From: Planctomycetota bacterium
GTDB taxonomy: Bacteria > Planctomycetota > UBA1135 > GCA-002686595
DNA: 8,110 nucleotides
Direction: 5' to 3'
Assembly (NCBI GenBank): GCA_022447405.1
Contig: JAKVCE010000082.1
Coordinates: 1-8,110, forward strand
Below are positions 1-4,789 of this stretch, piece after piece (the first letter of the stretch is position 1; every line of letters starts with the position of its first letter). A program made the position numbers and the translations under genes. The notes beneath the pieces were generated by a model. It saw only the letters and a program-made list of their open reading frames with translations, ran no database searches and was not told where the DNA came from.

Positions 1-40
1 CCAGGAGTTGAGATCTTCGCTCGATCAGCGCTTTGTGGGG

Positions 41-577
41 TCAGGCGGTCTTGGTGCGGGTCTGGGTGTCGTGGATGTCTTCAATGATAGGCCCTGGCCA
101 CCAGGACTCCACGCGGCTGAGGTAGCCGAGGAAGAGGGCGAAGAGCACGACCTCAAAGTCCATCCGGCGGAAGACCTCTACGCGGCCTTCACGACCGAGG
201 TGCACTTGGGCCATTTGGCCTGTTTTTGGGGCGTGGAGGGCCCATCCAGAGCCAAAACCGGGCAGCGGGATGAGCCGCATGGGGCGCGTGCCCGTCGAGA
301 GGTCTACCTCTCGCCCGATGAAGGACCAGCGCAGGGAGGCGCCGAGCCACTCGCGGCCCTCGCTCCAGAGCGAGAACTGGCTCCTCAGGATGCCCGGATC
401 GCGCCTAATCTCGAGCTTTTCGCCCTTTAAGGGGGTGTAGGCGCCTCTGACGACCATCCCCAAGCGGTTCCTGGAGAGCTTCATGACGCCGACGTCACCC
501 TCAGGGCCCGAGATGTGGATCACGGGGTTCCAGAGGCCCTTGGTGTGGACTTGGTAGGTGGTCGTGGGGACGGGCAT
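41..577 (-). CDS. Small protein, possibly tubby/LURP-one-like fold
   Basis: This 178-residue protein is not confidently recognised. I chose the ATG at 577 because the codons upstream (open to a GTG at 679) encode a low-complexity Gly/Ser/Ala/Arg stretch unlike a protein N-terminus; no Shine-Dalgarno is visible at either start. The body reads as alternating beta strands (residues 7-135), with segments such as YQVHTKGLWNPVIHISG and GDVGVMKLSRNRLGMVV. A strongly hydrophobic helix follows (about 140-154, DFEVVLFALFLGYLS), then a polar tail. A beta-rich body closed by a C-terminal hydrophobic helix is the layout of tubby C-terminal, LURP-one and scramblase-related proteins, where the helix fills the barrel. 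That assignment is inference from layout only. Alternatively the helix is a membrane anchor. There is no signal peptide. The gene stands alone, and the left edge of the window lies 40 bp past its stop. Confidence 0.6.
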   Translation of the reverse strand: MPVPTTTYQVHTKGLWNPVIHISGPEGDVGVMKLSRNRLGMVVRGAYTPLKGEKLEIRRDPGILRSQFSLWSEGREWLGASLRWSFIGREVDLSTGTRPMRLIPLPGFGSGWALHAPKTGQMAQVHLGREGRVEVFRRMDFEVVLFALFLGYLSRVESWWPGPIIEDIHDTQTRTKTA

Positions 578-763
578 GAGTGTATGGGAGGGAGCCGCAG
601 GCTCCTCTGTTCCCGAACTATCGGGTCTCTGTGCCGCCCTCCTTTGGGCCTTTCCAGATCCCAGGGGGTCAGGGAGCACTTTGAATTCTCCTAGCCGGGA
701 ACTGCCTATGGGGCGATTCGGCCCTCGAGCTGAGCTAATTCGCCCTAAACAGCGTGAAAGGGC

Positions 764-865
764 CTAAAAAAGCCCTGCCTCCTCGTAGCACCTCAGCGTA
801 GGCAGGTTGGTGTCGGCCAACTCCCCAAAGGCACCTATCTCGAGCAGTTCACGAGTCTGGGTCAT
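764..865 (-). pseudogene. Remnant of a MerR-family regulator (N-terminal helix-turn-helix only)
   Basis: Reading from the ATG at 865, the minus strand encodes 33 residues ending LEIGAFGELADTNLPTLRCY and then EEAGLF before a TAG at 766-764. This matches the start of MerR-type DNA-binding domains, whose consensus runs roughly IGELA, T, TLRYYEE, GLL. Two consensus positions are changed in ways one base could explain: Pro where Arg or Ser is usual before TLR, and Cys for the first Tyr of YYEE. The domain stops where MerR proteins continue with R-P and a GYR.Y segment. Dropping one T from the T run just before the stop gives GLFRPFHAV and then another stop, so at least two lesions separate it from an open gene. 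No wing, coiled coil or effector domain follows. I read it as a decayed regulator; a real 33-residue peptide is unlikely. Confidence 0.5.
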
Positions 866-1082
866 CGAGCAGTCGCTCAGGGATCTCCCCTTGGTTCGCC
901 TGAGCTGTCCCGGAGCTCTTGTTTGTGCGCTTCTAGGTGGACTGAAACTTCTGTGTGACAACTCAGAGGGGTGTTCGTGTAGGTTTCAGGCGCACTCTGC
1001 CTGACCTCTCTGGGTGGGCGCTGGGGTGCTGCTTGGAGGCCTGGCCTGCTGGCTCTAGGAGAGTCAGGGGCACAGGCGCTAG

Positions 1083-1090
1083 AGGAGGAG
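1083..1090 (+). promoter_or_regulatory. Ribosome binding site that sets the pgi start
   Basis: An AGGAGGAG stretch ends two bases before the ATG at 1093, with AGGAGG four bases from it. It is the strongest Shine-Dalgarno on the plus strand here. It supports the 1093 start over the in-frame GTG at 955, whose extra 46 codons do not resemble any isomerase N-terminus. Confidence 0.8.
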
Positions 1091-1092
1091 CC

Positions 1093-2484
1093 ATGGATCG
1101 AATCACCCTCGACCTCACGAACGCGACGTCCGACGCCATCGGACCCGACCACGGGATCAGCTCCGAGGAGCTGGCTGGTCTGCGCGACGCGGCGCTTAAG
1201 GCCCAGGCTGCGGTGGAGGCCCGTCGCGGAGCAGACCTGCGTTGGATGGATCTGCCCTACGCGCACGAGGTCCACGACGAGGTTTTGGACTACGCCTCCT
1301 CTGTGGCTGGACGTTTCAAGAACGTCGTCGTGCTGGGGATCGGCGGGTCCGCCTTGGGAAACACCGCGCTCCACGCCGCGCTCTCGAGTCCCTTCCATGA
1401 CCTCGCGCCGCCGGCAGGCTGGCCGCGCTTGTTCGTCCTGGACAACGTCGATCCGGATCTTGTCGGTGAGTGGCTCGATCACTTTGACCCGGCGGAGACC
1501 CTCTTCAATGTGATCTCAAAGTCTGGCGGGACCGCAGAGACGATGAGTCAGTTCCTGCTCTTCCGCGAGCGCCTCGTAGAGGTCTTGGGGGAGGAGGGCC
1601 ACCGCGAGCACCTCGTCGTCACGACCGACGCCGAGAAGGGGATCTTGCGGGAGATCGTCCAGCGCGAGGGCTACCAGTCTTTCGTCGTCCCGGACGGCGT
1701 GGGCGGCCGCTTCAGCGTGCTCTCACCTGTCGGGCTCCTCTCCTCTGCCCTCGTCGGGATCGACATCAAGGGCGTGCTGGCTGGGGCGGCTTCCATGGAC
1801 GAGCACTGCAAGCAGGCGAGCTTTGAGGAGAACCCCGCCCTCAACTACGCCTGTCTGCAGTGGCTGATGCAGGAGAAGAAGGCAAAGAATGTCGCCGTCA
1901 CGTTCTCCTACAGCCACCGCCTGCGCGCCTTGGCCGACTGGTACGCACAGCTCCTCGCGGAGTCGATCGGGAAGCGCACGAGCCGCAGCGGCGATGACGT
2001 TCACAAGGGACCGACCCCGGTCCGCGCTGTCGGCGTCACAGATCAGCACTCGCAGGTGCAGCTCTACGTCGAGGGCCCCTTCGACAAGTGGTTCACCCTG
2101 CTCTCGGTCACGCAGCCGGACCACGCTGTCCCGCTGCCCTCTGCCTATCCCGATCTTGAGGGGGCGGAGTACCTCGCCGGCCGCGACCTAGGAGAGCTCT
2201 TCACCGCGGAGCGTGAGGGCACCAAGGTCGCGCTCACCGAGGCCGGACGTCCGAACGTCTCGATCGTCTTCCCGCGGGTCGACGCTCGCAGCGTCGGTCA
2301 GTACCTGATGATGATGGAGCTCGCCGTCGCCGTGATGGGAGAGCTCTACGACGTCGACGCCTTCGACCAGCCAGGCGTCGAGGCCGGTAAGATCGCCGCC
2401 TACGCCCTCATGGGCCGGGCAGGTTATGAGACCAGGCGCGGGGAGATCGAGGGCGCTGGGCCCACGGAGCGCAAGACCATCTGA
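1093..2484 (+). CDS. pgi: Glucose-6-phosphate isomerase
   Basis: This cytoplasmic enzyme interconverts glucose 6-phosphate and fructose 6-phosphate in glycolysis and gluconeogenesis. At 463 residues it matches the short bacterial (Bacillus-type) form; the E. coli type is about 550. Both SIS-fold sugar-phosphate loops are visible: GIGGSALG at 82-89 and SKSGGTAET at 142-150. The two family signatures are intact: DGVGGRFSVLSPVG (201-214) and GELYDVDAFDQPGVEAGK (416-433). Expected catalytic residues are present: the Glu in AESIGK (E290), the His in DQHSQ (H319) and the Lys ending the second signature (K433). The start is fixed by the strong ribosome binding site just upstream. Its TGA overlaps the next gene's ATG by one base, so pgi leads a coupled three-gene unit. 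Nothing suggests loss of activity. Confidence 0.97.
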   Translation: MDRITLDLTNATSDAIGPDHGISSEELAGLRDAALKAQAAVEARRGADLRWMDLPYAHEVHDEVLDYASSVAGRFKNVVVLGIGGSALGNTALHAALSSPFHDLAPPAGWPRLFVLDNVDPDLVGEWLDHFDPAETLFNVISKSGGTAETMSQFLLFRERLVEVLGEEGHREHLVVTTDAEKGILREIVQREGYQSFVVPDGVGGRFSVLSPVGLLSSALVGIDIKGVLAGAASMDEHCKQASFEENPALNYACLQWLMQEKKAKNVAVTFSYSHRLRALADWYAQLLAESIGKRTSRSGDDVHKGPTPVRAVGVTDQHSQVQLYVEGPFDKWFTLLSVTQPDHAVPLPSAYPDLEGAEYLAGRDLGELFTAEREGTKVALTEAGRPNVSIVFPRVDARSVGQYLMMMELAVAVMGELYDVDAFDQPGVEAGKIAAYALMGRAGYETRRGEIEGAGPTERKTI

Positions 2485-2807
2485 TGGCGGAGTCGCCGAA
2501 CGACGACGCGGACGATCTCGCCCCCTCAGACGAGAGGCCGGGCCTCCGCGACAAGGTCAAGGGGAAGATGAAGGACTCGATCGTCTCTCTCGCGACCTCC
2601 TCGTACGACGCGCGCGCGGATGACCTTGAGGAGCGCGCTGTGCGCGCGATGCGGCGCGCTATCCAGGAGGAGGGCGAGCGCATCCGCGAGCTCCTCGAGC
2701 ACTCCCTCGTCGTGAAGCGGCGCGAGGTGAGGCTTTCGCTCCTCGTGATCCTCGTCGCCAACCTCCTCTACCTCGCGGTGTGGTGGTTCGTTCGAGGTGA
2801 TGTGTGA
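2484..2807 (+). CDS. Small C-terminally membrane-anchored protein of unknown function
   Basis: I do not recognise this 107-residue protein. Residues 1-20 are acidic and probably disordered. Residues 20-80 are very rich in Arg, Lys and Glu and look helical (for example DDLEERAVRAMRRAIQEEGE), possibly a short coiled coil. Residues 84-101 (LSLLVILVANLLYLAVWW) form one clear membrane segment, leaving a very short tail (FVRGDV). With no signal peptide, the expected topology is a tail-anchored inner-membrane protein with the charged domain in the cytoplasm. Its ATG sits in TGATG with the pgi stop, so it is probably translated by coupling. Its own stop overlaps the next start by four bases. A role linked to pgi is possible from position only; the charged domain does not suggest an enzyme. 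Confidence 0.8.
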   Translation: MAESPNDDADDLAPSDERPGLRDKVKGKMKDSIVSLATSSYDARADDLEERAVRAMRRAIQEEGERIRELLEHSLVVKRREVRLSLLVILVANLLYLAVWWFVRGDV

Positions 2808-3061
2808 GCGAGCTCCCGGACCCGGTCTACGTCTGCCGCGTCACCACGATCACGCTCTTCGCCTACTGGAGCCTGCGCGGCTGGCTGCGCATGGGGAGAT
2901 TTATCCACAGCTTCGAGACGAAGGCCAAGGAGTTCAGCGTCTCACCGCGCGAGGTCCGGAGGCAGGTGCGGCGCGTCGCGCTCTGCGCCACCATCGGCGA
3001 CCCCACGAACGCGCTCCTCTTGTGCGCGATCGCGTGGCTCTGGACTATGCCTCGCTTCTAG
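2804..3061 (+). CDS. Small hypothetical protein with weak hydrophobic segments
   Basis: This 85-residue protein is not recognised. It starts at a GTG that overlaps the previous stop in GTGTGA. GAGG at 2795-2798 lies a few bases upstream, and the tight coupling supports this start. Residues 13-30 (VTTITLFAYWSLRGWLRM) and 68-82 (TNALLLCAIAWLWTM) are hydrophobic and rich in aromatics. Between them lies a basic segment (about 40-58, including REVRRQVRRVA). It could be a small two-helix membrane protein or a partner of the tail-anchored protein before it. It closes the pgi unit; its TAG ends 4 bp from the convergent aldolase stop, leaving no room for a conventional terminator between them. Confidence 0.7.
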   Translation: MSELPDPVYVCRVTTITLFAYWSLRGWLRMGRFIHSFETKAKEFSVSPREVRRQVRRVALCATIGDPTNALLLCAIAWLWTMPRF

Positions 3062-3065
3062 GCGC

Positions 3066-3794
3066 TCAGCCCTTCTCGTCGAAGCCGCACTGGTTCTCGA
3101 GCGTGTTCAAGGTCGAGAGCCCGAGGGCGTTGCGCGTCTCTAAGAGCTTCTGGACCGCCTCGTCAGGCAGCGGGTCGATGCCGCCGCGGACGGCGTGGGC
3201 GAGCCAGAGGATCCGCGCCGTGTGCTCGATCATGTCGAGCTTCTTGTAAGCGTCGAGGAGGTTCGTCCCGACGGTCACGGAGCCGTGGTTCTTCATCACC
3301 AGGGTGTCCGCGCCGCGCACGACGGCGGGGTGGGCGGGGGGGGGGGCGTGTGTCGGGGGGGGGGGGTTGGGGGGGGGGGGGATCCCTCCGATCGTCACGA
3401 CGATCTCAGGGATGATCGGGACCTGGAGGTCGATCCCAGCGACGGTCATGGCGACGCAGTGCGGGGGATGGCAGTGCAGGACAGCCTTCATCTCAGGCCG
3501 CTCCTCGTAGCTCACGATGTGGATCCCAACCTCTGAGGAGCACTTCGGGCCGTCGTCGACGCTCTCACCGCGCATGTCGACGTGGGCGAGGTTTCGCGGG
3601 GAGAGGAAGCCCTTCATCGCGCCAGCGGGCGTGATGATCATGGTCCCGTCCGAGAGCCTGCCTGAGATGTTGCCGTCCGCGCCGACGATGTAGCTGCGCT
3701 GGTAGCACAGGCTCCCGATCTCACAGATCGCGTTCCTCAGCCTGGCCTCTTCGTCGCTCCAACCGAAGCGCTCAGCCATCTCTTGGACGCTCAC
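3066..3794 (-). CDS. Class II (zinc) aldolase of the fuculose/rhamnulose-phosphate type
   Basis: This 242-residue protein belongs to the class II aldolase/adducin family, which cleaves sugar phosphates such as fuculose-1-phosphate to DHAP and lactaldehyde. Visible motifs are the phosphate-binding GNISGR (41-46) and MIITPAGAMKG (52-62), the catalytic Glu of SSEVGIHI (E88), the zinc ligands of LHCHPPH (H107, H109) and the third zinc ligand in MKNHG (H170). The GTG start has AAGAGG seven bases upstream and overlaps the preceding shell gene's stop in GTGA. In PVM microcompartments this enzyme is cargo, and its place behind three BMC-P genes fits that role; fuculose versus rhamnulose cannot be decided here. 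Odd feature: residues 139-156 are a proline-rich block encoded by long C runs, where the family has an APY.T.GT..L-like segment. Length and frame are kept. If the block is real the enzyme may be damaged; I suspect sequence error. Confidence 0.9.
   Translation of the reverse strand: MSVQEMAERFGWSDEEARLRNAICEIGSLCYQRSYIVGADGNISGRLSDGTMIITPAGAMKGFLSPRNLAHVDMRGESVDDGPKCSSEVGIHIVSYEERPEMKAVLHCHPPHCVAMTVAGIDLQVPIIPEIVVTIGGIPPPPNPPPPTHAPPPAHPAVVRGADTLVMKNHGSVTVGTNLLDAYKKLDMIEHTARILWLAHAVRGGIDPLPDEAVQKLLETRNALGLSTLNTLENQCGFDEKG
3327..3381. repeat. Poly-G patch: three G runs of 11, 12 and 13 bases
   Basis: On the plus strand G runs occupy 3336-3346 (11), 3355-3366 (12) and 3369-3381 (13), with shorter GGGG and GGG runs at 3327-3330 and 3332-3334. 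Nothing else in the window resembles it. It lies inside the aldolase gene and produces its proline-rich segment. Counting against E. coli FucA from memory, the segment from the conserved Ile-Pro to the NHG/HHG zinc motif has the same number of residues, so bases appear substituted rather than inserted. The surviving non-G bases still spell family-like residues (Ile-Pro before, Thr in the middle, Val-Arg-Gly after). This fits G miscalls or a low-quality consensus; a genuine G-rich tract is the alternative. Confidence 0.85.
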
Positions 3795-4099
3795 GCGCTC
3801 ACCTCTTCGTAGTGGTTATAGACGTGCTCGCCGCCGACCTCGACGTGGTCGATGACGCCTACCACGAGGGTCTTCACAGGGGCGTCAGAGTCGCCAAGGA
3901 TCTGGCGCCCTGAGTTTCCCTCATCGATCACGAGCACGCGGTCGCCCTCACCGGCGCCGACCGTGTCGATCGCGATGCGCGCGTTTCCGCTGGGGGCTCC
4001 TTGGGGAGTGAGGGGCTGAACGAGGAGCAGCGTGCGCCCGTCGAGGAAGTCCATCTGAACGGGGCTCGTCACGTTGCCCACGACCTCTGCGATGATCAT
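3791..4099 (-). CDS. BMC-P vertex shell protein (EutN/CcmL family), third copy
   Basis: At 102 residues this has the normal length of a BMC-P pentamer, which caps the vertices of a polyhedral microcompartment shell. It opens with the family pattern MIIAEVVGNV and contains RTLLLVQPL (22-30) and the well-conserved IDTVGAGEGDRVLV (44-57). VVGVIDHVEV follows near the end, then the tail GGEHVYNHYEEVSA. The ATG at 4099 has AGGAGG at 4111-4106, six bases away, and overlaps the previous stop in ATGA. The frame is open further upstream, but that part only mirrors the preceding gene. It overlaps the aldolase start by four bases. Its body and tail resemble the first copy more than the second, so the three are not simple recent duplicates. 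Confidence 0.93.
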   Translation of the reverse strand: MIIAEVVGNVTSPVQMDFLDGRTLLLVQPLTPQGAPSGNARIAIDTVGAGEGDRVLVIDEGNSGRQILGDSDAPVKTLVVGVIDHVEVGGEHVYNHYEEVSA

Positions 4100-4401
4100 T
4101 GGGCCCCTCCTGCGAGAGAGCCTGCGACGACCTCGCCTGAGTTCGTCGCCTCTTCCACGACGCCCAAGATGGTCGCGTCGACGGGGACGAAGGTCTCGGG
4201 GCACGCGAGCGCGGCCTCTCTGCCGTCGATGAAGTGGACGGTGTCGCCAGGTCCTGAGGGGACCACCGCGCAGGCGACCAAGCTCGTGCCAGCCTCTTCG
4301 CCGCTCGCGTCGAGGGGCTGCACCAGCTGGAGCGGGACCCCTTCGAGGCCTGGATAGCGGTGGGTGGCGACGAGGCGCCCGATCACGCGGCCTAGGTGCA
4401 C
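4096..4401 (-). CDS. BMC-P vertex shell protein (EutN/CcmL family), divergent second copy
   Basis: This 101-residue protein has the BMC-P opening MHLGRVIGRLVATHRYPGLE and the strand PLQLVQPLD (23-31). The central motif that reads DxVGAGxGDxV in its two neighbours is here VVPSGPGDTV (46-55), so the conserved Asp and GAG are lost. Its C-terminus (EEATNSGEVVAGSLAGGAQ) lacks the VY-aromatic tail of the other copies. It keeps full length and frame, so it is more likely a specialised vertex protein than a decaying one. The GTG start at 4401 has GGAGGAG at 4411-4405, overlapping nothing but the spacer after the first copy's stop. Three distinct BMC-P proteins are characteristic of PVM loci. Confidence 0.9.
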   Translation of the reverse strand: MHLGRVIGRLVATHRYPGLEGVPLQLVQPLDASGEEAGTSLVACAVVPSGPGDTVHFIDGREAALACPETFVPVDATILGVVEEATNSGEVVAGSLAGGAQ

Positions 4402-4411
4402 GGTCTCCTCC

Positions 4412-4705
4412 TCAAGCCCACTTCTCGTAGACGTTCTCGCCGTCGAGGTCCCAGGAGTCGACCACGGCCATGGCGACGGCGTCGCAGGGCTTGTCCTGAG
4501 TCAGCTCGGTCTGGCGTGCGCTCGACCCCGTCGCATAGAGCACGAGGTCTCCCGTGCCAGCGCCGACAGCGTCCACCGCGACGACGTACTGCTCCTTGGG
4601 CTTGTTGGCGTGGTCGTGGACCTGGAGGACGAGGAGCTTCTTGTCCGCTATGCCCGGGTCTTTTTGAGTGGCGACGACGCTTCCGACGACTTTGGCGATC
4701 AGCAT
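4412..4705 (-). CDS. BMC-P vertex shell protein (EutN/CcmL family), first copy
   Basis: The 97-residue protein is a textbook BMC-P: MLIAKVVGSVVATQKDPGI at the start, KKLLVLQVHD (35-44 in the longer form, 22-31 here), and VAVDAVGAGTGDLVLYATG in the middle. It ends with MAVVDSWDLDGENVYEKWA. I chose the ATG at 4705 because family members begin at this strand; an ATG 13 codons upstream (4744) would add MSAPHPAALPHHN. Neither start has a clear Shine-Dalgarno, so the upstream start is not excluded. It follows the SurA-like gene by 84 bp and is first of the four-gene shell/aldolase unit, so a promoter may lie in 4706-4789, though I cannot point to one. Confidence 0.93.
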   Translation of the reverse strand: MLIAKVVGSVVATQKDPGIADKKLLVLQVHDHANKPKEQYVVAVDAVGAGTGDLVLYATGSSARQTELTQDKPCDAVAMAVVDSWDLDGENVYEKWA

Positions 4706-4789
4706 GTTGTGGTGTGGGAGGGCCGCAGGGTGCGGCGCGCTCATGAGAAGCAGAGCCTAGCGCCTCGCTGGGAGCGGCGCACGGATCAG

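Larger units (their letters stand above)
578..1092. other. Intergenic region without an intact gene
   Basis: These 515 bases separate the minus-strand gene ending at 41 from pgi. They contain a MerR-like fragment (764-865, minus), listed separately. They also have a short inverted repeat (AGGGC at 759-763, GCCCT at 772-776) with an A-rich loop, too weak to call a terminator. The pgi promoter should lie in 866-1080, but I see no pair of -35 and -10 boxes worth naming. The region is somewhat less GC-rich than the genes around it, as expected for non-coding or decaying DNA. Confidence 0.6.

Noticed and set aside
759..776. A hairpin (AGGGC and GCCCT around an A-rich loop) as a terminator
   Set aside because: The stem is only five pairs with an eight-base loop, and no T run follows on either strand in a useful position for an intact gene.
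41..961. A single gene joining the MerR fragment to the 41-577 gene, since both lie in the same minus-strand frame with only a TAG at 764-766 between
   Set aside because: The connecting residues are low-complexity and do not continue a MerR domain. High-GC DNA leaves such frames open by chance, and nothing suggests stop-codon readthrough.
955..1092. An in-frame extension of pgi to a GTG at 955
   Set aside because: The 46 extra residues are Arg/Gly/Trp-rich and unlike isomerase N-termini, and the strong ribosome binding site sits right before the ATG at 1093.
3195..3536. Glycine-rich plus-strand reading frames across the poly-G patch
   Set aside because: They are the antisense of the aldolase gene, whose motifs are unmistakable; the glycine runs come only from the G tracts.
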